Shown here: positions 1 to 7,728 of the stretch, in pieces
How positions within the stretch are numbered: the stretch's first letter is position 1
How the letters are laid out: each line of letters begins with the position of its first letter
Source: JAMLHH01 sp037189845
Lineage (GTDB): Bacteria; Bacteroidota; Bacteroidia; Chitinophagales; JADIYW01
Length of the DNA stretch: 64,000 nt
Assembly: GCA_037189845.1 (NCBI GenBank)
Contig: JBBCIS010000008.1
Coordinates: forward strand, 310,001 to 374,000
Direction: 5' to 3'
Program-made: the position numbers and the translations under genes
The notes under the pieces: model-generated
What the model saw: the letters and a program-made list of their open reading frames with translations, nothing else
The model's database searches: none
What the model was told of the DNA's origin: nothing

Positions 1-2
1 AC

Positions 3-545
3 AAATCCTCAAAAGTTCCTCCTGTCAATCTGACTTTCTTAGAAATGTCCGGCGAAAATCATAAAGAAATTAAACGGGGAGGGAATTACCATAGCAGCAT
101 TGAATCATATCTCAATGCTAACATTCCTCTTACTTTTATTATGGTGACAAGTTTTGAATCTGCTCATAAAGATGATGTCCTCATCAATGAATTTTTAGAT
201 GAGCTGGAAAGAAAAAATAAAAACCTGAAATCTGTAAACGCAATTCTTATTGTTTCCAAATGGGATAAATCGGGTAGGACAGATGTAGATAATACAGAAG
301 AATTGGACAGCTTTATTTACGAAAGACTTCCAATGACTGCACAAAGAATTGACACTTACGGATTGAGTAAAACCTATTTCACCATTGGCAGTATTGTAAA
401 CAGTGAAGGTCTTGATAAAATCAATTTATTGAATCTGAGTACAGCAGAGGTTTTATCAAAATGGTTGTATCGAAGCATTGTTGGCTACGATTTGGATTAT
501 GAAGGAACATTTTGGGAACGTATTAAATTCAGCTTTACAAATTAA
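3..545 (+). CDS. GTPase-like protein, C-terminal part (5' end outside window)
   Basis: The frame is open to the left edge of the window, so the methionine at base 45 is probably internal and this is the C-terminal part of a longer protein. Two elements look like a P-loop GTPase: LEMSGE at bases 36-53, in the place of the DxxG switch-II motif with Glu replacing Asp, and a hydrophobic strand ending in SKWD at bases 255-266, which fits the NKxD guanine-specificity motif. The Walker A motif would lie upstream and is not visible. The stop codon overlaps the next start by one base, so the genes are translationally coupled. Inference: a regulatory GTPase controlling the membrane and envelope proteins encoded downstream. 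The GTPase call is moderately sure; a specific family is not assigned. Confidence 0.6.
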   Translation, partial: KSSKVPPVNLTFLEMSGENHKEIKRGGNYHSSIESYLNANIPLTFIMVTSFESAHKDDVLINEFLDELERKNKNLKSVNAILIVSKWDKSGRTDVDNTEELDSFIYERLPMTAQRIDTYGLSKTYFTIGSIVNSEGLDKINLLNLSTAEVLSKWLYRSIVGYDLDYEGTFWERIKFSFTN

Positions 546-2122
546 TGAGCAGCAATATCAATTTAATAGCCTTTGGAACATTTGGAAATCCGAATGGATT
601 TACTCAAACATTCTTCGCGGGAAATTCTAATCTTGCTAAAAGCATAAGAACATTCGATATAAATACAAGTGCATTAAATCTTTTCCCCAATAGCAAAGTT
701 TATTCAATCAGAAAGGAACTAGCCAATGGTTGCAATGCAATTGCTTACAGTATTTATACTTATGCAAGAGAACAAAATTCCACAAGAGGAGGAACATTCA
801 TTGGTTCAAGTATTTTGTTGATTGACAAAATCGCAGAAGAAAATATTATTATCAACTGCCTGAATGAATTTCACAGCAATCTGAAAAATAAAAATGTTCA
901 GAATGATGTAATCAAAGTAACTCATTCCAACGATTTTTCAGTTAGCAGGCCTAAAGATTTCGATAAAATCAATGCACGATTAAGAGAAATCGGGAACCCT
1001 GACTTTGCCCGTACAACCAACAGGCAACTGGTTGTTTATTGCGAAACTAATCCTAATCAGCTACAGTTGATTTTCAAAAAAGCAGTTGATTTATTGGATG
1101 TTTACGATACAATTTACTTTACTGAAAATTCGGAAGTAGCAGAGTTTGTACATCAAAAGAGAATTTTTCAATTAGTACGAAAAGACGGTTTTGAAGCAGA
1201 AATTCAAAAACTGGAAGAAGAACGACAACGTAAAATTCAGACAGCGTTAGATGAGTTTGCAAGGGAAAGAGAAAGATTAGAAGAAGACAGAAAAAGAGCG
1301 ATTGAGGAATACAAAAATCAGATAGAGCAGAACGAAAGATTACACCTGGAAAATGAACGCAGAATTAAAGAATCTAAAAATGAGCTGAATTGTATAGGAC
1401 AGAATTATGAAGCATTTTCAAAAAATATTGAAGAATCTATCAGTCGTTTAAAAAAAGGAGAAAAATTAGAATCTATCAGGCAACTATACAATGAGAATAA
1501 ACGAATTTTCATCGACAGCATTTACAATCAGAAAAAAGCAGAGTTTCTGAGAACTATTCCGAAATACGGTATTAAAACAGAATTAAAAGTAGAAAAACCA
1601 ATTCATTCCGGGCAAAAGCAGTACGAGAGCGATAGCCATAGTTATGACCATTCTCAACCGAAGAGAAAAGCATATAAGATAAATATCTTTAAAGTGGCTA
1701 CGATTGTTCTGTCATTGATGTGGATAGGGACATTGATTTATTTTCTTTTCTTCCATACATCAGAAGATAGTATTAAAAATCAACTTCAGGAATTACCTCA
1801 ACAACAAGTGCAGATAGAAATCACTGACTCAAAAGCAATTATTCCGGAATTGAATCCGGTTCCTAATGTAGAGCTGAATGAAAATGATTATCGAAATGTG
1901 GCTAAGAATTTAAACTACAATATAAAAATTGATGAGGTAGTGAAAATAATTTTCGACAAAAATCCGACAGATATAAAGGGAACTTATACAGGTCAGGAAG
2001 AAAATTACGGTAAGCACATTATTGACTTAAATAAAGATTGCTTTGAAGAAAGGGAAGAGGTTTATTTCTTTGTAAAAGACACTTTGAGGCATATTCCTTC
2101 ATATAAATACAATAATCTATGA
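545..2122 (+). CDS. Coiled-coil single-pass membrane protein, GTPase-associated
   Basis: Not a recognised family. The 525 residues divide into an N-terminal alpha/beta region of about 215 residues beginning with a glycine-rich FGTFGNPNGF segment, a highly charged coiled coil (about residues 218-300, runs of Glu/Arg/Lys), a linker, one strongly hydrophobic membrane segment (about residues 383-404) and a C-terminal region of about 120 residues probably outside the cytoplasm. The N-terminal part loosely recalls the N-terminal domains of GTPase-associated proteins seen beside GTPases in bacterial conflict operons, but that is a weak resemblance by eye. It starts one base inside the GTPase stop and ends in an ATGA overlap with the retropepsin gene, so all four genes form one operon. 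A role as a transmembrane adaptor joining a cytoplasmic GTPase to envelope enzymes is inference. Confidence 0.7.
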   Translation: MSSNINLIAFGTFGNPNGFTQTFFAGNSNLAKSIRTFDINTSALNLFPNSKVYSIRKELANGCNAIAYSIYTYAREQNSTRGGTFIGSSILLIDKIAEENIIINCLNEFHSNLKNKNVQNDVIKVTHSNDFSVSRPKDFDKINARLREIGNPDFARTTNRQLVVYCETNPNQLQLIFKKAVDLLDVYDTIYFTENSEVAEFVHQKRIFQLVRKDGFEAEIQKLEEERQRKIQTALDEFARERERLEEDRKRAIEEYKNQIEQNERLHLENERRIKESKNELNCIGQNYEAFSKNIEESISRLKKGEKLESIRQLYNENKRIFIDSIYNQKKAEFLRTIPKYGIKTELKVEKPIHSGQKQYESDSHSYDHSQPKRKAYKINIFKVATIVLSLMWIGTLIYFLFFHTSEDSIKNQLQELPQQQVQIEITDSKAIIPELNPVPNVELNENDYRNVAKNLNYNIKIDEVVKIIFDKNPTDIKGTYTGQEENYGKHIIDLNKDCFEEREEVYFFVKDTLRHIPSYKYNNL

Positions 2123-2661
2123 AGTTGGCTGCTTTATGTATATTTTCAATAATATGCTGTGGTTGTAGCCATCCGGAAAGTGGGACTTATGAAAGACGAC
2201 CGAAAGCTAATACTATTGAAAATCACGCTGCTTCCGGATATTCTGTGAATGAGATTGATGAACTTAAAAGTACTGATAGAGATGTATTACCAATGGAAGT
2301 TCAAAACGGAGTACGTTATATATGGGTTGAAATAAATGGTATAAAGCTAAAGTTCATTTTCGATACAGGAGCAAGCAGTATCTGTATTTCATCTGCTGAA
2401 GCCGTTGTTTTACTCAGACAAGGTTTATTGCGTGAAGAAGATTTTATCGGCTCCCAATATTTTCAGGATGCAACAGGTAGAATCTCTGAAGGGACAAAAA
2501 TCAATCTGCGTGAAGTTAAAATCGGGAATGTTGTTTTAGAAGATATTGAAGCGACAGTCATTGATAACATAAATGCTCCGCTGTTATTGGGGCAAACCGT
2601 TTTTGAAAGATTTGGCAGTATAGAAATTGATAACGCAAACAACGAAATAATTTTTAAATGA
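2119..2661 (+). CDS. Retropepsin-like aspartic protease lipoprotein
   Basis: A short signal sequence runs to a probable lipobox Cys at residue 16. A 60-residue linker is followed by a single-lobe retropepsin fold: the catalytic motif D82-T-G-A85 preceded by hydrophobic strands, and a hydrophobic LLLGQTVFERFG segment (about residues 155-166) typical of the second half of bacterial clan AA proteases. Single-lobe retropepsins act as homodimers, with each subunit giving one Asp. The predicted site of action is the periplasm or outer membrane. Start and stop both overlap neighbours by ATGA. The residues just after the lipobox Cys (SHPES..Y.RRP) are almost the same as in the next, unrelated enzyme. 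The substrate is unknown; a partner encoded in the cassette is a natural guess. Confidence 0.85.
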   Translation: MKLAALCIFSIICCGCSHPESGTYERRPKANTIENHAASGYSVNEIDELKSTDRDVLPMEVQNGVRYIWVEINGIKLKFIFDTGASSICISSAEAVVLLRQGLLREEDFIGSQYFQDATGRISEGTKINLREVKIGNVVLEDIEATVIDNINAPLLLGQTVFERFGSIEIDNANNEIIFK

Positions 2662-3194
2662 GACTTCTGCAATTTGTTATTTTTCTTGGTCTGATATCCT
2701 GCACACATCCTGAAAGCATAGAATATCAAAGACATCCAACGAATCATACTTCTTCAGTTACTGAATTTAAGGAGTTTGAAAACAAGGATGCTTATAGAGT
2801 CATTGGAATAAAGGATGGTGATACATTTGTGTTGTTGATGGATGGTAAAGAGCAAACTATCCGTCTTGCACATATAGACTGTCCGGAAAGGAGGCAACCT
2901 TTTGGTACAAAAGCAAAGCAGCTTGCATCTGATTTGTGTTTTGGAAAAATTGTTGAGATTAAAATTCAAGGGAAACCGGATAGGAATGGTCGTTTGATTG
3001 CTGAAATCATTACAGAAGATAATATCAACGTCAATAAAGAACTGGTAAAAAATGGTTTAGCCTGGCATTATAAAAAATACTCTGATAGCGAAGAATATGC
3101 TCAGTTGGAATTAGACGCAAGAAACAACAGAACAGGCATCTGGAGTGAGTCTAATCCTATTACTCCATGGGACTGGAGAAAATCTAAGAGATAA
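2658..3194 (+). CDS. Thermonuclease (SNase)-like lipoprotein
   Basis: The signal sequence ends in a clear lipobox (L-I-S-C15). After a linker of about 30 residues comes a staphylococcal-nuclease OB fold: DGDT at residues 53-56, the strand IRLAHIDCPE with R69, D74 and E77, PFGTKAK at 81-87, DRNGR at 109-113 and NGLAWHYKKYS at 132-142. These match the metal-binding and catalytic Asp/Arg/Glu positions of micrococcal nuclease, so calcium-dependent cleavage of DNA and RNA in the envelope is likely. ATGA overlap with the retropepsin gene. It shares the post-Cys tether sequence with that protein although the catalytic domains are unrelated. It could be a general nutrient nuclease, but the operon position suggests a role with the GTPase-membrane pair. 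Confidence 0.88.
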   Translation: MRLLQFVIFLGLISCTHPESIEYQRHPTNHTSSVTEFKEFENKDAYRVIGIKDGDTFVLLMDGKEQTIRLAHIDCPERRQPFGTKAKQLASDLCFGKIVEIKIQGKPDRNGRLIAEIITEDNINVNKELVKNGLAWHYKKYSDSEEYAQLELDARNNRTGIWSESNPITPWDWRKSKR

Positions 3195-3555
3195 TGTCTT
3201 TTTCTAATTGGTCAATTTCGGAGAGCGAAGTCTGAACTTCAAACGCTTTACAAATAAGAAATTCAGATCAGCGTAATCAAAAGAATCAAACAAACCATAG
3301 TTCAGACTTTTATGGAAAATTCTCTGGCAGAATCTGATATGAAAGCAGTGAAAATCTTATTGCGATAAAAAGCAAGGAATATACAGTTCAACAAATTAAT
3401 GTTTGTCTTTTATGAAGACAATCAACAGGATTAACGAGATCATCCAGGCAAAAAATGGAGGGTAAAGAACTTCCTGAAAACAAGAGACCTGTGATAGGGT
3501 TTAAAAAACCTTAAAAAGTACTTCGACTTTCGTTAGCTTTCGGTTGGCAAAACGA
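3195..3555. other. Gene-free stretch with decayed coding-like sequence
   Basis: No intact gene. On the minus strand a 50-codon open frame (3204-3356) and an overlapping one ending at 3184 give peptides with protein-like composition (ending LRSPKLTN and SLSEIDQLEKDIIS), but neither has a convincing start. The region separates the four-gene cassette from the core gene that follows and may be the scar of an island boundary or a dispersed repeat. Confidence 0.35.
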
Positions 3556-4632
3556 TCAGATTTTCTCATCCGGATGGGTGATAATGATGTGTTCCTGATT
3601 GGATTCATCAATAATGGTTGATTTCCTTTGAGTAAACTCTTTTGTATAAAGATCGATTAGCAATATCAGTAATGATATTAGTGTAGGCCCGAAAATCAAT
3701 CCTACAAATCCGAAAATATTGACTCCTATAATAACTCCAAAAACGGTAATCAGCGGATGAACATCTGCAATCTTTTTTTGCAGCATAAACCTGATAACGT
3801 TATCAATATTTGTAATGACCAGACCTCCGTACAACAGCAAGCCTATTCCGGCTCCGATATGTGACTGAGCGATCAGAATGAGTGATAACGGGACCCAGAC
3901 CACCATAGTGCCTACGATAGGAATTACCGAAGTAATAGCAGTTATTACTGCCATAATAATCGCCTCATCTACTCCGAAAATGATATAGCCGATAAAAGCA
4001 AAAATACCCTGAATGACAGCCAGCAAAGGGATGACAATTGTATTGGATATGATCATTTCTCTGGCTTTGTCACCAACAATTTTTGTGTTCTTTGCATGCA
4101 TCGGGAACAGATCTTTAAAGAAATTTTCCATTTGTCTGCCATTGGTGAACATAAAATAAAGGATGAAATACATAATAGCCACATTGGCAAATCCCATCAT
4201 TGTGCTGCCCAGCATATTGGGAAGAAAGGAAGAAACAGGAGCCTGCAGCTTATTGATGATTTCCGCTGACATGATATCATATCCTGTCAACTCTTCTATT
4301 TTTTGCTGAAGAATATTCCACTGATCTATCAGTGGCTGTGGATTTTCAACGATGTGTGTAATCTTATTGACTAATATTACTCCTAAAAAGCTGAACGGTA
4401 TCAAAATGACTACTGTAGCGAACAGCATGATCATGAGCGCACATACCCAGTCTTTCCATCCTTTTTTTTCTACTAATTTTCTGTAAAAATTTCTGAACAG
4501 AATGTACAGAGTCAAAGCACCCAAAAAACCGCTGATATAGCTGCTCAGGTTAGAAAGTACAATGTAGGCAATACCCAGAATTAACGTAAGAAGAAAAATC
4601 TGTTTTAGCTTTTGGTTGTCAAGTGTGGCCAT
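3556..4632 (-). CDS. AI-2E family transporter / permease
   Basis: The 358-residue protein has the layout of the AI-2E transporter family (YdiK, PerM, TqsA relatives): two to three N-terminal membrane helices, a soluble amphipathic middle region (about residues 95-150), and a C-terminal bundle containing the glycine- and proline-rich helices VIPIVGTMVVWVP and FGFVGLIFGPTLISLL typical of the family. Members export small solutes or act as sodium/proton antiporters; the substrate cannot be read from sequence. It is divergent from dnaX with an 84-base gap and appears monocistronic. The C-terminal tail is short and charged. Confidence 0.88.
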   Translation of the reverse strand: MATLDNQKLKQIFLLTLILGIAYIVLSNLSSYISGFLGALTLYILFRNFYRKLVEKKGWKDWVCALMIMLFATVVILIPFSFLGVILVNKITHIVENPQPLIDQWNILQQKIEELTGYDIMSAEIINKLQAPVSSFLPNMLGSTMMGFANVAIMYFILYFMFTNGRQMENFFKDLFPMHAKNTKIVGDKAREMIISNTIVIPLLAVIQGIFAFIGYIIFGVDEAIIMAVITAITSVIPIVGTMVVWVPLSLILIAQSHIGAGIGLLLYGGLVITNIDNVIRFMLQKKIADVHPLITVFGVIIGVNIFGFVGLIFGPTLISLLILLIDLYTKEFTQRKSTIIDESNQEHIIITHPDEKI

Positions 4633-4716
4633 AGATGAGACTCTTTTTTACAAAGTAATTCAAATTTTGAACATCATCACTTTTTATCTTAAAATGATAT
4701 AGTATCTTTAAACCGT

Positions 4717-5865
4717 ATGCAACAGTATATAGTTTCAGCACGAAAGTACAGACCTGTAAAATTTGATGATGTGGTAGGTCAGGAACAAGTGACCGTTACA
4801 TTGAGAAAAGCTTTAAAATCAGGACAATTGGCTCAGTCTTTTTTGTTCTGTGGTCCCAGAGGAGTCGGTAAAACAACCTGTGCTAGAATTTTGGCCAAAG
4901 CTATTAACTGTGAGCAGCCGGACGAGAACTTCGAGCCCTGTAATACCTGTAGTTCCTGCTCGTCTTTTAATGCAAGCGCATCTTTCAATATTCATGAGCT
5001 GGATGCAGCTTCCAATAACTCCGTAGAAGATATCCGTAGTCTGGTGGATCAGGTACGATTTGCTCCACAAGCCGGAAAATATAAAGTCTATATCATAGAC
5101 GAGGTGCACATGCTGAGTAATGCAGCTTTCAATGCATTTCTGAAAACCCTGGAAGAGCCGCCGTCTTATGCTATTTTTATTCTGGCTACTACCGAGAAGC
5201 ATAAGATCATCCCTACGATTTTATCCAGGTGTCAGATTTATGATTTCAAAAGGATCTCCAATACAGATATCATAGAAAATCTTCAGGATATTGCCAATGC
5301 AGAGGGAATTCAGGCTGAGGAACAGGCTTTGCATATTATAGCACAGAAGTCCGACGGAGGTATGCGCGATGCATTGTCTTTGTTTGATAAAATTGTGAGC
5401 TATTCGGGTAAAGATCTGACCTACAATGATGTTATTACCAACCTGAATATTCTGGATTATGACTATTATTTCAAAATTACAGATCATTTACTGATAGAAG
5501 ACAGCTCAGGAGTTTTACAGACTTTCAATGATATTCTGGCAAGAGGTTTTGACGGAGAGATTTTCTTAATCGGGATTTCAGAGCATTTCAGACAACTATT
5601 AGTCGCTAAAGATTCTAATAGCCTGAATCTTCTGGAAGCTTCGGATGATTTGAAGCAGAGATATCAGATCCAGGTTTCTAAAACCAATGAATCTTTCCTG
5701 CTGAATGCTTTGAATATTGTCAATCAGTGTGATATCAACTACAAGACTGCAAGAAATAAAAGGCTGCATGTAGAGCTGGCTTTATTGAAGCTTTGTTTCC
5801 TCAATACACAATTGGAAAACGTATTGGGTTTGCTGAGCACCGAAAAAAAAAAGATTTTAGCTTAA
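4717..5865 (+). CDS. dnaX: DNA polymerase III subunit gamma (unshifted product)
   Basis: This is what zero-frame reading would make: 382 residues with the complete AAA+ module and collar domain, ending Ile-Leu-Ala only three codons after the A-rich slippery run. It lacks the polymerase- and helicase-binding C-terminal domains of tau. This matches the organisation of E. coli dnaX, where gamma ends soon after the frameshift site. The gene is first in an apparent operon with a CoA-binding protein and a lipoprotein. I see no clear downstream stem-loop or upstream Shine-Dalgarno stimulator, so shift efficiency may depend on the long A run itself. Confidence 0.75.
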   Translation: MQQYIVSARKYRPVKFDDVVGQEQVTVTLRKALKSGQLAQSFLFCGPRGVGKTTCARILAKAINCEQPDENFEPCNTCSSCSSFNASASFNIHELDAASNNSVEDIRSLVDQVRFAPQAGKYKVYIIDEVHMLSNAAFNAFLKTLEEPPSYAIFILATTEKHKIIPTILSRCQIYDFKRISNTDIIENLQDIANAEGIQAEEQALHIIAQKSDGGMRDALSLFDKIVSYSGKDLTYNDVITNLNILDYDYYFKITDHLLIEDSSGVLQTFNDILARGFDGEIFLIGISEHFRQLLVAKDSNSLNLLEASDDLKQRYQIQVSKTNESFLLNALNIVNQCDINYKTARNKRLHVELALLKLCFLNTQLENVLGLLSTEKKKILA

Positions 5866-6467
5866 AAACTGCGGAACCATCTTCGCCAGTAATAAATGCC
5901 CCGGCTGAAAAAACGGAAGTTCCCAAACCTGTAGCCAAGCAGACGGAATCAATATCTGCTCCTGCTGCAGTTGTACCGAAAACACCCACACCGTCGCCAA
6001 AACCTTCCACAGCAACAGGAATGTCATTTCTGGATGCTATCTTAAAAGGTGAGCACCGGGCGATAGAGGAAGAAGTCGTTAAGCAACACCCTTCTCAGGA
6101 AATCATTTCAAAGCTATGGAAGTCTTATCTGGAAGATGCCAGAGATAAGGCAGATCCTTTCTTTTTGAGTTATGCAAGTACAGTTTCCCCGCAATGGAAA
6201 TCGCCGGATGTGATCTTCTTTAAATTGAAAAGTAATATTGCACAGGGTGCATTGAACAATAACAAAAGCCAGTTTATTACGTATCTCCAAAAAAGATTGC
6301 ATGTGGATACCCTGGTTTTTGAAAGTGAGGTAGAGCTGGATGAGCAGCTGAATCAGCCAAGAGAAGCAGTGACGATCGTAGACAGGTTAAAAGAATTACA
6401 AAACTCCAATCCCGCAGTAAATTTATTGATAGATAAACTCGGTTTAGATTTTTATAAAAATGATTAA
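4717..6467 (+). CDS. dnaX: DNA polymerase III subunit tau (full-length, via -1 frameshift)
   Basis: Clamp-loader subunit of the replicative polymerase. The zero frame (4717-5865) carries the AAA+ ATPase: Walker A GPRGVGKTT (residues 46-54), a zinc site C65-C75-C78-C81, Walker B IIDEVHM and the SRC sensor motif. The DnaX C-terminal domain (SFLDAILKG...LWKSYLEDAR...FITYLQKRL) is encoded in the -1 frame up to 6467. The two frames meet at a run of ten A (5843-5852) containing A AAA AAG in the right phase. Shifting there gives a tau of about 583 residues with a Pro/Ala-rich linker after the junction. A sequencing or biological indel in the A run is the alternative, but the phase match to the Escherichia coli dnaX heptamer favours programmed recoding or transcriptional slippage. 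Confidence 0.85.
5843..5853 (+). other. Slippery A10G site for dnaX frameshifting
   Basis: Ten consecutive A followed by G. In the zero frame the codons are GAA AAA AAA AAG, so the last seven bases read A AAA AAG, the classical tandem-lysine -1 slippery heptamer. The same run could also produce transcriptional slippage, since adding one A gives the same frame. The zero-frame stop is ten bases downstream (5863-5865). Confidence 0.75.
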
Positions 6468-6822
6468 GAAAACTTTAGTAATAGGTGCCAGCGAACAAGC
6501 TGACAGGTATAGCAACCAGGCTGTAAGACTTCTGCGCAGATATGGACATGAGGTAAAAGCATTGGGTGCACAAGAAGGACAGATAGAAGATACAAAAATA
6601 GAGTCTGTACCTCCTCAGGATGATGATTTTGATACAGTGACCATGTATCTCAATCCGGTAAGACAACGTAGTGTTGAAGATTACGTGCTTTCATTACATC
6701 CTAAGAGAATCATTTTCAATCCGGGTGCAGAAAATTCGTTTTTGGCAAAAAAGGCAGAAGATCAGGGTATAGAGGTGCTGGAGGCTTGTACATTAGTTAT
6801 GTTGCGTACAAACCAATATTGA
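6460..6822 (+). CDS. CoA-binding domain protein (YccU-like)
   Basis: A 120-residue Rossmann-like protein of the CoA-binding family. The start (KTLVIGASEQADRYSNQAVRLL) has the beta-strand and glycine loop of that fold, and the later VTMYLNPVRQ, IIFNPGAENSFLAKKAEDQGIEVLEACTLVML segments match the conserved NPG.EN and E.CTLVML signatures. Members bind CoA or a similar nucleotide and have no settled reaction. The start overlaps the 3' end of dnaX by eight bases, so it is co-transcribed and probably translationally coupled. The function with dnaX is not evident. Confidence 0.85.
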   Translation: MIKKTLVIGASEQADRYSNQAVRLLRRYGHEVKALGAQEGQIEDTKIESVPPQDDDFDTVTMYLNPVRQRSVEDYVLSLHPKRIIFNPGAENSFLAKKAEDQGIEVLEACTLVMLRTNQY

Positions 6823-6825
6823 TTG

Positions 6826-7686
6826 ATGCGATCTCTTGTTTACGTTTTTGTTAGTGCGATCGTTTTTTCTTTCAGCGCCTGTAAAGAGGAAAAAAAGAAT
6901 CAGAATGAGATCTTATTGAAGCTGCAATTGAAAGAAGGTCAGTCTTATGTGACTGAGATGAGTATTACTCAGAGCATGGAAGCTGATGTAAACGGTGTTT
7001 TTTCATTGATAGATCAGGAAATTGATTTTCAGCTGCTATCTGATGTGCTCAAAGATTCAAGTGGATTGTACAAGGTCAATAATCAGTATCAGAGAATACA
7101 GCTCAACCAGTCCCAGTCTGATGATGAAAAAGAAGATCTCATGCTCATCAATACCGGAGAGGAACTACTGGGAGAAGGTACTGAACTGGAAAAATATTAT
7201 TACCAGCTGGTGAAGCAGTCCTTTCTGACTTATATGGATAAGAACGGGCAGGAAGTTTCTTCTGGATTGGATGAAATGAATAAAAGAATAGGAGGTGCAA
7301 AATTTACTTCACCTTTCCAGAAAATGTTTCAGTACGGTGTGTTTTTTCCTGATTATCAGTTAGAAGAAAAAGATGTCTGGCACAAAGAGATCTCTATAAA
7401 AGATTCTCAGATTGTAGTGACAGGCAATACCAGATACCAGCTGGAAACCTGGGATGATGAGCTGGTATACATACAGATGACAAGCAATCTGAAAGGCCGT
7501 CATATTGGTTTTGATGTAGGTGGCCAGATCGATGTGGAGAAATCAGGCGTTTTTATTTTATACAGAAAAAATGGCTGGATAAAGGAAGCTACAATAGATC
7601 AGAGTGTAAAATGGCTGGATGTCAATGCAAATGAAAACAGACTGCTCGGACAAATAAAGATCAAGTCATATCCTGAAAAAAAATAA
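6826..7686 (+). CDS. DUF6263-like lipoprotein
   Basis: A signal sequence ends at a lipobox Cys (FSFSAC, residue 19 or so), followed by about 265 residues rich in beta strands. The pattern LKEGQSYVTEMSITQSM near the N-terminus, a central KFTSPFQKMFQYGVFFPD segment and a C-terminal NGWIKEATIDQSVKW segment fits the DUF6263 family of Bacteroidota envelope proteins, whose function is unknown. The ATG at 6826 was preferred over the TTG three bases upstream. It is third in the dnaX operon, three bases after the CoA-binding gene stop. A strong hairpin terminator lies right at its stop codon. Confidence 0.7.
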   Translation: MRSLVYVFVSAIVFSFSACKEEKKNQNEILLKLQLKEGQSYVTEMSITQSMEADVNGVFSLIDQEIDFQLLSDVLKDSSGLYKVNNQYQRIQLNQSQSDDEKEDLMLINTGEELLGEGTELEKYYYQLVKQSFLTYMDKNGQEVSSGLDEMNKRIGGAKFTSPFQKMFQYGVFFPDYQLEEKDVWHKEISIKDSQIVVTGNTRYQLETWDDELVYIQMTSNLKGRHIGFDVGGQIDVEKSGVFILYRKNGWIKEATIDQSVKWLDVNANENRLLGQIKIKSYPEKK

Positions 7687-7712
7687 GGCTCGAAATCCGA
7701 GCCTTATTTTTT
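7682..7712. terminator. Rho-independent terminator (bidirectional)
   Basis: Perfect 11-base-pair stem (7682-7692 with 7698-7708), five-base loop, T run on the right and A run on the left. It overlaps the stop of the lipoprotein gene and lies 17 bases beyond the stop of the convergent phoD-like gene, so it can serve both. Confidence 0.9.
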
Positions 7713-7728
7713 ATTGGAAGTACAAGTA

